In this document: positions 46,358 through 54,927 of the stretch, piece after piece
Layout of the letters: every line of letters starts with the position of its first letter
Numbering within the stretch: position 1 is the first letter of the stretch
From: Saccharibacillus kuerlensis DSM 22868
Lineage (GTDB): Bacteria; Bacillota; Bacilli; Paenibacillales; Paenibacillaceae
Assembly (NCBI RefSeq): GCF_000378145.1
Contig: NZ_KB899279.1
Coordinates: 79,127-143,126 of the forward strand
DNA: 64,000 nt
Direction of reading: 5' to 3'
Position numbers and translations under genes: made by a program
Notes under the pieces: model-generated
The model's database searches: none
What the model was told of the DNA's origin: nothing
What the model saw: only the letters and a program-made list of their open reading frames with translations

Positions 46358-47504
46358 TCAGCACCCCATATATTTCCGAACGAATCATGATACGCCGCGC
46401 CCAATTGAGATGAGGCTTGATCTCGTTCATTTTATTGTCGTAGCCGCTCTTGACGACCCCGATCTCGCCTCCGCTGCTGGCCAGAATATGCGAGGCATCC
46501 ATATGCTCCTCATGCGTAACGGTATATAAAGCCTGGACGGGGCAGATATGCGTAGGATGAATAATCGTTTTTCCGACAATGCCGTTCTCCTTGTCCATCT
46601 CTACCTCACGAATCAGACCGTCTACATATTTATTAATATACTGCATTCTCAGTCGAAGCCCCGCCTGCCCGGCCATCTCCTGAAAAGGAGTTTCCCGCAG
46701 CAGCGGCTTCAGCACCCGGTCGCTTTTGAAATATTCCCATACCGGGCCCGAGATGACATATCCGCTGCCCGCCCGGCCAAATAGATTGACGATATCTGCC
46801 ACACAATCGCGGATTACGCCAATATCGTAGATGGTCATGTCGGGCTTGCGGCGGAGGCCAAACTGACTGGAAAAATCAGTCGCTCCGAGTCTTACGTTCA
46901 ATATGTAGGTGCGGTACCGGTCAAGCAGTTCTTTGATTCCCAGCAGCGTCTCACGTCTCGTTTCCGCATAAATAATCTCGGCGCTTTCCAAAATTGGCAT
47001 GCCGTACAGCAGCGGACTTCCGGCAGGTCTTGCTTCGTTATACCGATGCAAAAGTTCCAGATAACGCTGACCTGTCTGGACATCGAATTTGGGAAATACG
47101 AGACCGGTTAGTCGAACGACGGCTTCACCTAACTGATCCAATATACGCTGTGCTTGATCTGGCGTCCGAATCCGGATAAAAATAAGCGGCAGCTTTTCCA
47201 AATCGAATGTTCCATCCGCAGCCCACTTGTCCAAACTTCGGATCTGAGAGACGAGCGAAACCTCCGCCTCCTCCACCTTCAGATCTCCAACAGCATCCTC
47301 CAGGTCGATAACGATTGAAGTCAGCCCTTTGTGCTTGCCGGTGCTTAAGTCCTGCGCAATAGTCGATCTTGTCGCCGGCATGTACAAAGCGGCTCCGATT
47401 GCATGAGCCAACAGTTCTTTCTCCGACCGGTTGCAGAACGGTGCAGGAGCCAAGTGAAATAGTTCAGCAATCTCTTCCACCGATAAATAATCGAAATAAC
47501 GCAT
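46320..47504 (-). CDS. HpcH/HpaI aldolase, CitE-like, of the Ter module
   Basis: 394-aa TIM-barrel C-C lyase. Landmarks are YMPATRSTIAQDL and SIVIDLEDAVGDLKVEEAE (metal-binding Asp and Glu), FIRIRTPDQAQRIL, GMPILESAEIIY, and a C-terminal GKTIIHPTHICPVQALY that closes the active site. The ATG at 47504 follows GGGAGG; an upstream frame extension is not used. It is the first gene of the five-gene module. Citrate lyase activity is unlikely because the other lyase subunits are absent. Confidence 0.88.
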   Translation of the reverse strand: MRYFDYLSVEEIAELFHLAPAPFCNRSEKELLAHAIGAALYMPATRSTIAQDLSTGKHKGLTSIVIDLEDAVGDLKVEEAEVSLVSQIRSLDKWAADGTFDLEKLPLIFIRIRTPDQAQRILDQLGEAVVRLTGLVFPKFDVQTGQRYLELLHRYNEARPAGSPLLYGMPILESAEIIYAETRRETLLGIKELLDRYRTYILNVRLGATDFSSQFGLRRKPDMTIYDIGVIRDCVADIVNLFGRAGSGYVISGPVWEYFKSDRVLKPLLRETPFQEMAGQAGLRLRMQYINKYVDGLIREVEMDKENGIVGKTIIHPTHICPVQALYTVTHEEHMDASHILASSGGEIGVVKSGYDNKMNEIKPHLNWARRIMIRSEIYGVLNENQNFTALLVR

Positions 47505-47696
47505 GATCTTTCCTCCCACGATAGGGTTCCCTGTCACGAAGTCTAGGCAATCTGCCAAACCGGTTTATTTACGACAATTCGAAAAACTCCGCCGAACGAA
47601 GAAAACACTCTGCGTCGACAGCGATGCTCGCATCCCATAAAAATGCGGCATTCCCGAGCAGGAAGCTTTCCCCATATGCGGAGGAATAAAAGAAAC

Positions 47697-47714
47697 GGCG
47701 GCGCAAACGCCGCC
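47697..47714 (-). terminator. Hairpin between the terD genes and the biosynthetic module
   Basis: GGCGGCG-CAAA-CGCCGCC, followed on the minus strand by GTTTCTTTTATT. It may reduce or stop read-through into the aldolase gene; no clear new promoter was seen in the 190 bp that follow. Confidence 0.5.
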
Positions 47715-47767
47715 TGTACTTATAATCAATTAATCGTGAGTGTATCGGAGATATTCTCATAAATTGC

Positions 47768-49261
47768 TCACTTGCTGCCGGTCTTCCAGTTCAAGCCCCA
47801 GCCGTAAGCTTCGTCAAGCTGCCGATGACCGGAGAAAAATTCAATGAGGCGTTCTATACTGAACGTCTGATCGTTTACGTTGGTGATCATGGCAATCGCA
47901 CACATGCCTTTGCGGCTTCCCTGTTCGTTCATCCGGACGACGATATCGGGCCCTCCGCCTTTGACAGTCACGACACCGTCGGCCTGCGCCCAGTTCGCCG
48001 CTCCCTGGTAGATAAAAGCATAAACGACTATTCGTTTGATGTCGCGCAGATGCGCCCCATTGATTCTCATGTTCTCGCCGCCGGCTTTTGTCCCGGTTCG
48101 ATCGTCGCCATCAAGCATGACATAAGGCGGATCGCTCAGCGAACCGAAGGCGCGTCCGAGCGCCTGAACCGTTCCCTTACGGCCATCCTTGAGTTCAAAT
48201 AGACAGCCCAAGTCAAGATCAACTCCGGTTGTCTTACCAAAAAATCCAGTACCTTGACGCTGATTCCAGTTGAGATTGATGAGGATCTCGCCAATTGAAT
48301 CGGTACCCGCTTTCTTCTCCAAGCTGATCTTGTCGCCGCGCTTGGTCAATTCGATCTTCTGCAGGCTCGGCGCAGAAGGCCGGGCCTCGGATGCCGAAGA
48401 AAGCTGCGGAGACGGCGATCCGGTGTGCACGGAAGGCGTTCCGGCCTGCGCCGAAGACGATCCGCTCTGCGGCGGCGAAGTCGCTCTGCTGCCGGGAGGC
48501 GGCAGAACGCGAGGCGAGGATCCGTCCTGCGCACTTTGAGGCGCAGGCGGGATTCCGCCGCCCTGCCGGGAAGGGCGGCCCAGATTGAGCGGCGAAGGGT
48601 TTCCGCCGCTTGGCGGCTGTGCCGGTTGTGCCGGCGGCACGGGCGCAGCTGCCGAAGCCGGAGGAGCAGCAGGCGGAACAGGATCGGGTTCCGCCTGTAC
48701 TTCGATACCGAAGCTTCGGCACAGCGCTTCGAGCCCGCCCGTATAACCGCTGCCGACGGCATTGAATTTCCACTCGCCGTTATGACGGTACAATTCGCCG
48801 ACGACGATGGCCGTCTCAACGCCGGAGACTTTATCCAGCGTAAAACGAATCAACTCCGCCCCAGTCCGCTCATCAACAATGCGCAGATATACGCCGTTTA
48901 CCCCAGCGAAATTCTGCTTTCTTTTCTCGCCTTCATACAGCGTCAGTGCAAAAGCAATTCTCTCATACTTGGCCGGGATGCCGAGCAGCGAGACAGAAAC
49001 CTGCTCATGATCCGTAACGCCCGCGTATGGTCGACGGCTTTCCGTCTGCAGCTGTAGAGCGCCGCCTGCGCCGGAAGGGTTACCGTAAAAGATCAAATCT
49101 TCGTCAGCCGAGGTTTTGGAATTGGCTCCGAGCAGAAACGCCGAGAAGTCAATATCGATTCCTGACGATGCCTGCCAGCCCATTCCGACACCAATCCGGT
49201 CGAGGCCGGGATTGGTTTTGGTCAGGTCGGCTTTCTGCCCCCTGATCATATTCGTCGTCAC
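47768..49261 (-). CDS. TerD-TerA fusion with proline/serine-rich linker
   Basis: 497 aa: an N-terminal TerD domain (1-190), a Pro/Ser/Ala/Gly-rich linker (190-310) and a C-terminal TerA-like domain (310-495) containing GVDLDLGCLFELKDGRKGTV and DDRTGTKAGGENMRI. The N-terminal domain has lost the acidic calcium loop of its neighbours: where they have [14 protein letters not shown] it has ESRRPYAGVTDHEQ. The C-terminal domain keeps acidic residues. The start is a GTG at 49261 with AAAGGCGG upstream, aligning with the other TerD starts. It is fourth in the terD run. Confidence 0.88.
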   Translation of the reverse strand: MTTNMIRGQKADLTKTNPGLDRIGVGMGWQASSGIDIDFSAFLLGANSKTSADEDLIFYGNPSGAGGALQLQTESRRPYAGVTDHEQVSVSLLGIPAKYERIAFALTLYEGEKRKQNFAGVNGVYLRIVDERTGAELIRFTLDKVSGVETAIVVGELYRHNGEWKFNAVGSGYTGGLEALCRSFGIEVQAEPDPVPPAAPPASAAAPVPPAQPAQPPSGGNPSPLNLGRPSRQGGGIPPAPQSAQDGSSPRVLPPPGSRATSPPQSGSSSAQAGTPSVHTGSPSPQLSSASEARPSAPSLQKIELTKRGDKISLEKKAGTDSIGEILINLNWNQRQGTGFFGKTTGVDLDLGCLFELKDGRKGTVQALGRAFGSLSDPPYVMLDGDDRTGTKAGGENMRINGAHLRDIKRIVVYAFIYQGAANWAQADGVVTVKGGGPDIVVRMNEQGSRKGMCAIAMITNVNDQTFSIERLIEFFSGHRQLDEAYGWGLNWKTGSK

Positions 49262-49313
49262 AGAAATTCCGCCTTTCACTCAAGATCTACGAATGCTGCC
49301 TAGCTTTTTGAAA

Positions 49314-49895
49314 TTATTGAGCGTCAAGACCGTAATTTTTGCACAGGGCGGCCAATCCGCCTGAAAATCCGGAACCGATCGCCTGAAATTTCCAATCTTC
49401 GCCATGACGGTACAGTTCGCAGATTACAACGGCTGTTTCTACAGAAAATTCTTCGCCGAGATCGTAGCGCAGCACCTCGCGGTTGTTTTCCTCATCAACG
49501 ACGCGAACGAATGCATTCGACACCTGACCGAAATTTTGCGAACGCGACTCGGCATCGTGAATGGTAACCGCAATACCCAAACGACTGATATTTGCAGGAA
49601 TCAACGAGAAGTCGACCTGGATTTGCTCGTCGTCTCCTTCTCCTTCACCGGTCCGGTTATCCCCGGCATGCACTACGGCTCCGTTCGGAGTCTTGGGATT
49701 ATTGTAGAATACAAAGTCTTCGATCCCTTTTGCCCGGCCATCTTCGTGCAGAAGAAAGACCGAAGCATCCAGATCATAATCCATACCACTGCTGTATTTA
49801 TTCGTATCCCATCCAAGACCAATTCGAACTTTTTTGAGGCCCGGATTGGTTTTGGTAAGATCGATACGCTGTCCTTTGGAGAGACTGATTGTCAT
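49314..49895 (-). CDS. TerD family protein
   Basis: 193-aa single TerD domain, a calcium-binding beta-sandwich linked to tellurite, phage and envelope stress. Calcium ligands are expected in [12 protein letters not shown] and [14 protein letters not shown]. The C-terminal [20 protein letters not shown] is the family signature. The ATG at 49895 follows GGAGG. It is very similar to the next upstream TerD, which points to tandem duplication. Confidence 0.95.
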   Translation of the reverse strand: MTISLSKGQRIDLTKTNPGLKKVRIGLGWDTNKYSSGMDYDLDASVFLLHEDGRAKGIEDFVFYNNPKTPNGAVVHAGDNRTGEGEGDDEQIQVDFSLIPANISRLGIAVTIHDAESRSQNFGQVSNAFVRVVDEENNREVLRYDLGEEFSVETAVVICELYRHGEDWKFQAIGSGFSGGLAALCKNYGLDAQ

Positions 49896-49986
49896 CGTTA
49901 ATTCCTCCATTCATTCATTTCATGGACTTTGGAACAATTGAAAATTAAGTCGGATGATCAATTGCGGAACTGTAGAATTGCGAACA

Positions 49987-50015
49987 AAGGCCGTCTATAT
50001 GGCAGACGGCCTTTG
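49987..50015 (-). terminator. Intercistronic hairpin within the terD run
   Basis: AAAGGCCGTCT and AGACGGCCTTT are 11-bp perfect arms around 7 bases. No T tract follows on the minus strand, so it may set RNA stability or partial termination rather than stop transcription. Confidence 0.5.
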
Positions 50016-50064
50016 GGATTAATGATCGTTCATGAACTGCTTGGGAATACAAATGGCTTTGGAA

Positions 50065-50646
50065 TTAAGATACAGCCAGTCCGAAGTCGCGTACAAGGCC
50101 TTCCAGACCGTTCTGGTAGCCGCTTCCTACGGCGCTGAATTTCCATTCGCCCGAGTGACGGTACAGCTCGGCTACGACAATTGCCGTTTCTACGGAGAAA
50201 TCTTCACCCAAGTCGTAACGGATCAATTCTTCGTTGGTATCGGCGTTTACAATACGTACAAAAGCGTTCGAGACTTGACCAAAGTTCTGCGAACGAGCTG
50301 CTGCGTCGTGGATTGTGATGCAGAAAGAGATCTTCTCGACTTCAGCTGGTACGGAAGCCAGCTCAACCGTCAACTGCTCGTCGTCGCCTTCACCTTCGCC
50401 TGTCCGGTTATCGCCGGTATGTACCACGGCACCGTTAGCGTTTTTCGGATTGTTATAGAAAACGAAGTCCGTATCTGCCGTTACTTTGCTGTTGCCGCCC
50501 AGCAGAAATGCCGAAGAGTCCAGGTCGAAATCCTTACCGCCGTCATACTTGTTGGTGTCCCATCCGAGACCGACCAGTACTTTTTTAAGACTTGGGTTTG
50601 TTTTCGTCAGATCGACTTTTTGTCCTTTTTGCAAGCTGATTGCCAT
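50065..50646 (-). CDS. TerD family protein
   Basis: 193 aa. The same architecture as its downstream neighbour: [26 protein letters not shown] and [20 protein letters not shown]. The ATG at 50646 follows AAGAAGGAA. Acidic residues for calcium are intact. Position and similarity suggest an oligomer or paralogue set working at the membrane with TerB and TelA. Confidence 0.95.
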   Translation of the reverse strand: MAISLQKGQKVDLTKTNPSLKKVLVGLGWDTNKYDGGKDFDLDSSAFLLGGNSKVTADTDFVFYNNPKNANGAVVHTGDNRTGEGEGDDEQLTVELASVPAEVEKISFCITIHDAAARSQNFGQVSNAFVRIVNADTNEELIRYDLGEDFSVETAIVVAELYRHSGEWKFSAVGSGYQNGLEGLVRDFGLAVS

Positions 50647-50691
50647 GAATAATTCCTTCTTTCTTGTTAGGATTTGGTTTGAATATATAAA

Positions 50692-51291
50692 TTAGCTGTA
50701 ACGACGTGCAAGCAGATCGATATGAGGAGCCTGCGCGCCTTCGCCGATGGCGCTGAACTTCCATTCGCCGCCGTGCCGGTAAATTTCGCCGACCAGCAGC
50801 GCAGTCATGCCGGAATAATTATCTGTCAGATTGAAACGAATCAGTTCACGGCCGCTTCCCGATTCGAACACACGGATAAAAGCGGAGCGAATCAAGCCGA
50901 AATGCTGTTTGCGAGCTTCGCAGTCGTAAATGTTAACGACAGCCAAAATACGATGAACATCGGCCGGTACTGCGGACAGATCGATATGAATCTGTTCGTC
51001 GTCCCCGTCGCCAGCGCCCGTCAGATTGTCACCGCCATGCACGACCGAACCGTTCGGACTCTGCAGGTTATGGAAACAAACAACATTTTTCCCGGCGGTC
51101 AACTTACCTTGTTCATTCAGCAGCAGCACGGACGCATCGCAGTCGATATTCGCCGCTTTCTTCTTCAACCCGAATAAGCCGCGGCTTTCGGATTCTGCCG
51201 GGTCCCAGCCTAATCCAACCGTAATTTTCGATAAGCCCGCGTTCCCTTTCGTCAAATCGACTTTCTGGCCTTTTACCAAAGAAATTGTCAT
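50692..51291 (-). CDS. TerD family protein, diverged (YceC-like)
   Basis: 199 aa. It differs from the other copies by an insertion after GLGWDPAESESRG (GLFGLKKKAA) and by CDASVLLL in the first metal motif; the loop GDNLTGAGDGDDEQ is kept. The ATG at 51291 has GGGAGGG twelve bases upstream. It is the first gene after the predicted ECF-type promoter, matching yceC as first gene of the B. subtilis yce operon. Confidence 0.93.
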   Translation of the reverse strand: MTISLVKGQKVDLTKGNAGLSKITVGLGWDPAESESRGLFGLKKKAANIDCDASVLLLNEQGKLTAGKNVVCFHNLQSPNGSVVHGGDNLTGAGDGDDEQIHIDLSAVPADVHRILAVVNIYDCEARKQHFGLIRSAFIRVFESGSGRELIRFNLTDNYSGMTALLVGEIYRHGGEWKFSAIGEGAQAPHIDLLARRYS

Positions 51292-51342
51292 TGCTGTCTA
51301 TTGCCCTCCCAATTGGAATGGTGTGGAACAAAGTCTACTTGA

Positions 51343-51372
51343 ATTATAACTGCTCACTCAGATGCAAAACAA
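51343..51372 (-). promoter_or_regulatory. Candidate SigA promoter of the terD operon
   Basis: On the minus strand TTGTTT, 18 bp, TATAAT. It would give a leader of about 45 nt. Confidence 0.5.
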
Positions 51373-51433
51373 CCTTACCCCTCCGAGGTTCGCCGGAATA
51401 TACCGATGCACCCCAGTTGAGCGCTTGGTTAGG

Positions 51434-51461
51434 TATACGTCGAACACGGAGAACAGTTTCA
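51434..51461 (-). promoter_or_regulatory. SigW-type (ECF) promoter of the terD operon
   Basis: On the minus strand TGAAAC, exactly 16 bp, CGTATA. This is the consensus of B. subtilis SigW promoters, which also drive the related yceCDEFGHI operon. It is about 140 bp before the first terD start codon. Confidence 0.82.
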
Positions 51462-51490
51462 GTTACTTTGCAATTAAAGTGGTCTATACT

Positions 51491-51538
51491 AAAAGAACCT
51501 CCGGCAGAGACCGTAAAACGGACAAGCCAAAGGTTCTT
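51491..51538 (-). terminator. Possible terminator downstream of terB
   Basis: AAGAACCT and AGGTTCTT arms with a long loop, TTTT on the minus strand. A modest stem. Confidence 0.45.
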
Positions 51539-51583
51539 CCTCCTTCATACATGCATACAGATATCCGCTGTACGGTGTTATTC

Positions 51584-52030
51584 TTACAGGCCGAAATCTT
51601 CCGACTTCAGATTCAGTACGTTACAAATATCGCGTACCGCCGCCTTTTCCTGTTCGTCAAAGTCTCCGTCCGCCGCACCGATCGCGCAGCATACACCTAC
51701 AACGATACGTCCAACTTCAGGCTTGGACTTGAATTTGGCAATCGCCTGCAGCGCTTCCTGTTTGCCGACCATCACGTCAAATTCCATGCTGCCTGCAAAG
51801 TGATTGAAGCGATCGATCGCTTCGCTCAGGTTGAACACTTTTAACTGCTCGCTGCGACCGATATATACCTCCATCTTCTGTCTCTCCGCCGAATCAATCG
51901 TACCGTCAGCTACCGAAACGAGCGCACAGCCCGCCACGATGGCGTCCAGAAGATCTTTGTTCTTGAAACGGCCTACCTGATCCTGCAGTCCTGTCTTTGT
52001 CTTGTTCAGCCAGCTTTGAAACGAACTCAT
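51584..52030 (-). CDS. terB: TerB family tellurite resistance protein
   Basis: 148 aa, all-helical TerB domain, with VAGCALVSVADGTIDSAERQKME near residue 35 and CCAIGAADGDFDEQEKAAVRDI near residue 120, the paired acidic helices that may bind metal. The ATG at 52030 follows GGAGG; five upstream residues in frame are not used. It lies upstream of the terD promoter with its own likely terminator, so it seems to be transcribed separately. Confidence 0.93.
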   Translation of the reverse strand: MSSFQSWLNKTKTGLQDQVGRFKNKDLLDAIVAGCALVSVADGTIDSAERQKMEVYIGRSEQLKVFNLSEAIDRFNHFAGSMEFDVMVGKQEALQAIAKFKSKPEVGRIVVGVCCAIGAADGDFDEQEKAAVRDICNVLNLKSEDFGL

Positions 52031-52192
52031 CGTATGCGCCTCCATTGTATAGAAATGGTGAAGCTTATAAAGCTGAATTTCAAGCGATCTTTTATTTAAC
52101 GCCTGCGCACACAGTATAACTCATTTGCTCGGCGATTTCTCCTTTGCCGCTTTTGAGTGGTTTGGAAGCACGCCAAATCCTCCTTAAATCGC

Positions 52193-53470
52193 TTACCGAA
52201 TCGTCGCTTCTTTTCCCTTCCCAAAAACGAAGTGTCGACGTATCGCAATTCCGATTGCAAAAGCCAGCAGCGACATTCCTCCCGCATACAAATACAGATT
52301 AACAATGCCGACGACTTCCGCGAGCTTGGCCATACCGAGCAGCGATGCGCAGAAAATGATGTTCAGCACGGTCGCTTGGGCAGACAGCACTTTTGGCAGT
52401 TCTTCTTCCTCCGCACTCTGCTGAATCAGTGTCCGGCGGGCCACCATCGACAGCTCTGCGAACGGTCCCATGACGAGCACGAGCAGCAGCGCGGCTGCAG
52501 GCACTGTCATATGTGCATAAGCAATTGTCAGAACCGCATAGCCGGCAATTCCCGCGAGCATAGAATCGAACAGTCTGCGCTGCAGCCTTTTGACCAGTGC
52601 AACAACGAGAAGGCCGCCCAGTACCGCCCCTGCAAAGTAAGCCGCATTGATGAAGCCCCACCACTCTTCGCCCTTACCGAGCGCTTCCTGCACGAACAAC
52701 AGTGTAAATGCGCCAACCCAGACCGAACCGCCCAGCATATCAATCGAATCGATCAGTGTCAGCCCGCGCAATCTGCGGCTCCGACCGATCACCCTCCACC
52801 CTTCGAGCAGCGCTTCGCGCCGGGTTTCTGTACTTTTTGGCCTTTCGGACTGTGCTGATTCGGCCAATTCGTTTTTCGTTCCTCGAGAAGGCTCGCGGAT
52901 CAATGCCGTACAGACAAAGGCCACTGCATACAAAATACCCGCAAGCAGCATCGTTCTCGGCGCGCCTACAAAAGCGACAAGCACTCCGCTGATGCCCCAG
53001 CCCGCAAACTGTACGGTCTGATCGCTGACCGAGATCAATCCGTTTGCGCGCATCAGCCAATCCTTTTCGACGAGGCGGGGAACGAGAGCGTTTCGTACCG
53101 GCGTTGTCCAGCCATCAAGAAACGACATGACAAATACCAGAGCAAAAATGACCGCAAGCGAAGCTGATTCCCCGATCCCCTGCACATACAGCGCCAATCC
53201 CACAAAAAAGAGAAGCTGGCCGCCTTGAGACAGCAGCATCAGACGCGGCAGGTGGAACTTGCGCAGCATCAAAGGAGCCAGGAAGCCGCTAATAATCTGC
53301 GAGAAAATACGAAAAAACGGCACGAGGATAGTTGAAACAACCGACTCCGTGCCTTGAAGAACGAGAACGGTCAGTGCCGTCACATACAAAATATCGGCTG
53401 CATTGGACATCGTCTGCGACGACCACAACCAGTAAAACGATTTTCTGCTTGTTACAAATAATTTGCTCAT
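52193..53470 (-). CDS. MFS transporter (macrolide-efflux-like)
   Basis: 425 aa with about twelve membrane segments, typical of the MFS_3 group that includes Mef-type efflux pumps. SFLDGWTTPVRNALVPRLV near residue 120 and QTVQFAGWGISGVLVA near 155 are family patterns. A hydrophilic central loop (about 190-225) links the two halves. The ATG at 53470 follows AGAGGAG. The substrate is not known. Confidence 0.88.
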   Translation of the reverse strand: MSKLFVTSRKSFYWLWSSQTMSNAADILYVTALTVLVLQGTESVVSTILVPFFRIFSQIISGFLAPLMLRKFHLPRLMLLSQGGQLLFFVGLALYVQGIGESASLAVIFALVFVMSFLDGWTTPVRNALVPRLVEKDWLMRANGLISVSDQTVQFAGWGISGVLVAFVGAPRTMLLAGILYAVAFVCTALIREPSRGTKNELAESAQSERPKSTETRREALLEGWRVIGRSRRLRGLTLIDSIDMLGGSVWVGAFTLLFVQEALGKGEEWWGFINAAYFAGAVLGGLLVVALVKRLQRRLFDSMLAGIAGYAVLTIAYAHMTVPAAALLLVLVMGPFAELSMVARRTLIQQSAEEEELPKVLSAQATVLNIIFCASLLGMAKLAEVVGIVNLYLYAGGMSLLAFAIGIAIRRHFVFGKGKEATIR

Positions 53471-53564
53471 CAATGTTATTCTCCTCTGCGGAAGAATCAT
53501 GACTTATGTGCCGAAATTTCGGAGTAAGGGGTGGAGCGGACCTGCTGTTCACGCCAGGCTTTCT

Positions 53565-54311
53565 CTAGGAAGTCCACTGCACGTAGAGCCTTGCTCCGTA
53601 TTCGATAAGTCGAATGCCGAACACACCCGCACACAAAATAATCGTAATCCAGATCCCGATCCGCTCGACGCGTTTGCCCGACTTTTTGCCGGTCGTCATC
53701 AGCGCGAAGCGGATCTTCCACTTCAACGGCGGCAGCGGGCGGATGCCGTTCTTGGTTACCGAATCGCAGGCCAGATGCAGCAGGTAGCCGAGACCGCCGG
53801 CCATCCAGATCGATGGACCGTGAGAAGACGCAAGCCCATACAGCAGCAGCGTCCAGGCTCCCGCCGCATAGAAAGTATGCGTGATGCCCCGGTGAGGAGC
53901 AAGCGAGAACACAATCAGCAGTATCCCCCCCATTCGATTCCAAGGGGCATAACTTTCTCCAAGTACAATTACGGCAAGGCCAATCAGAACGAAAGCGCCT
54001 TTGCGCAGCGCCTGTTCGGGCAGGAACATGGCGACGACCGCAACTGCGGCCAGCACGCTGTTCCAAGGCTGTTCGATTGGTGCGTAAAACAACAGGGCAG
54101 CTGCAATGAGCAGCATAGCCGACTGCAGGATACGCAGCAGCCGATCAGGCAGTGCCCGGGTAACGAGCATCGAGTTCGGATGATCGATATCCGGCAGCAG
54201 CGAGCTGATTCCCGCAATCGCTACCGCTCCCGGCGTAACCGGGGCGCCTGTCAGAGCAAGCAGAGACAGCGATACTCCCGTCCCGATAATAAAGTGAGCT
54301 TTTCCCATCAT
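53565..54311 (-). CDS. YdjM-like membrane-bound metal-dependent hydrolase
   Basis: 248 aa, PF04307-type membrane protein with about six transmembrane segments. Metal-site motifs are MMGKAHFIIGTG at the start, LLPDIDHPNSML near residue 40, PHRGITHTFY near 140 and LLHLACDS. The ATG at 54311 follows AAAGGAAAA at a long distance; the preceding 14 residues are unlikely. The E. coli homologue is LexA-regulated; no LexA box is evident here. Confidence 0.88.
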   Translation of the reverse strand: MMGKAHFIIGTGVSLSLLALTGAPVTPGAVAIAGISSLLPDIDHPNSMLVTRALPDRLLRILQSAMLLIAAALLFYAPIEQPWNSVLAAVAVVAMFLPEQALRKGAFVLIGLAVIVLGESYAPWNRMGGILLIVFSLAPHRGITHTFYAAGAWTLLLYGLASSHGPSIWMAGGLGYLLHLACDSVTKNGIRPLPPLKWKIRFALMTTGKKSGKRVERIGIWITIILCAGVFGIRLIEYGARLYVQWTS

Positions 54312-54655
54312 GATGTTAAGTTTTCCTTTCGTCTTGTCGCCGCTGCGCTTCACTGAATAACAGGCTCTTTATGAAGATTTTTCACATAGAGTTACTTGCA
54401 GCTATGCATACGGTTGGGATGCTCTTTTCCGTCTCCTTTTGGCAAAGAATATGTAAAAATTTATTGCCTTTATCATATCATATGCTCCCCTGCACCTCAA
54501 TACGAACAGCTTGTTTTACGAACAAATATTCGGAATTGCTCCCGCAATTCGGCTTTGAGTCAGACAAGAACACATACGTGCACAGAACATTAATATTGTA
54601 GGCAAAAATATTGTGCATCACGACCTATTCGGACGTACCGCACGGCATGAAATTG
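54312..54655. other. AT-rich intergenic region upstream of the queuosine operon
   Basis: 344 bp with no reading frame supported by a ribosome binding site and no clear hairpin. It separates the divergent YdjM and queC genes. Confidence 0.5.
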
Positions 54656-54664
54656 TGTTATACT
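54656..54664 (+). promoter_or_regulatory. Extended -10 promoter of the que operon
   Basis: TGTTATACT fits the extended -10 pattern TGNTATAAT with one mismatch. No good -35 box is present. It lies about 85 bp before the riboswitch aptamer. Confidence 0.5.
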
Positions 54665-54749
54665 ATAGCACGCTGCGGCGAAAATGATCGTCCTGCAGCT
54701 TCATGTATTTTTCAATTGAATAGAAGAGATTCCGTGCTCTGCAGCACGG

Positions 54750-54783
54750 GAGAGGTTCGAGAACTCCCTCTATAAAAAACTAA
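54750..54783 (+). promoter_or_regulatory. PreQ1-I riboswitch aptamer
   Basis: AGAGGTTC, a short variable loop, then CCCTCTATAAAAAACTAA: the P1 stem AGAGG/CCTCT and the A-rich pseudoknot tail match the B. subtilis queC preQ1-I aptamer almost base for base. It precedes queC, so queuosine precursor genes should be turned down when preQ1 is plentiful. Confidence 0.96.
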
Positions 54784-54890
54784 TTGCCGCCCCGCCGAAC
54801 TCGAGGCTTTTTCGGCGTGCCCTTTGGGAACCGCAGCGCAATTCCGCTCGGTCGGCCCTGTTTTTTACGACAAGTTCCTGAACCTCTTTC

Positions 54891-54926
54891 CTTCCCAATC
54901 ATAAAGAAGAAGAAAGAGGTTTTTTG
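54891..54926 (+). terminator. Terminator-like hairpin overlapping the queC ribosome binding site
   Basis: AACCTCTTTC and GAAAGAGGTT, 10-bp perfect arms, followed by TTTT. The AGAGG of the right arm is also the best ribosome binding site for queC, so the hairpin could block translation, stop transcription, or both. Confidence 0.75.
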
Positions 54927-54927
54927 C

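Noticed and set aside
47569-47760. 63-codon minus-strand frame between the TerD-TerA fusion and the aldolase
   Set aside because: No ribosome binding site, contains the terminator-like hairpin, and the residue pattern (Arg/Phe/Ser-rich) is not protein-like.
51380-51420. SigB-type promoter before the terD operon
   Set aside because: A GGGTAA-like -10 occurs in the GGAGGGGTAAGG stretch, but there is no GTTT-type -35 at the right distance. The ECF and SigA matches are better.
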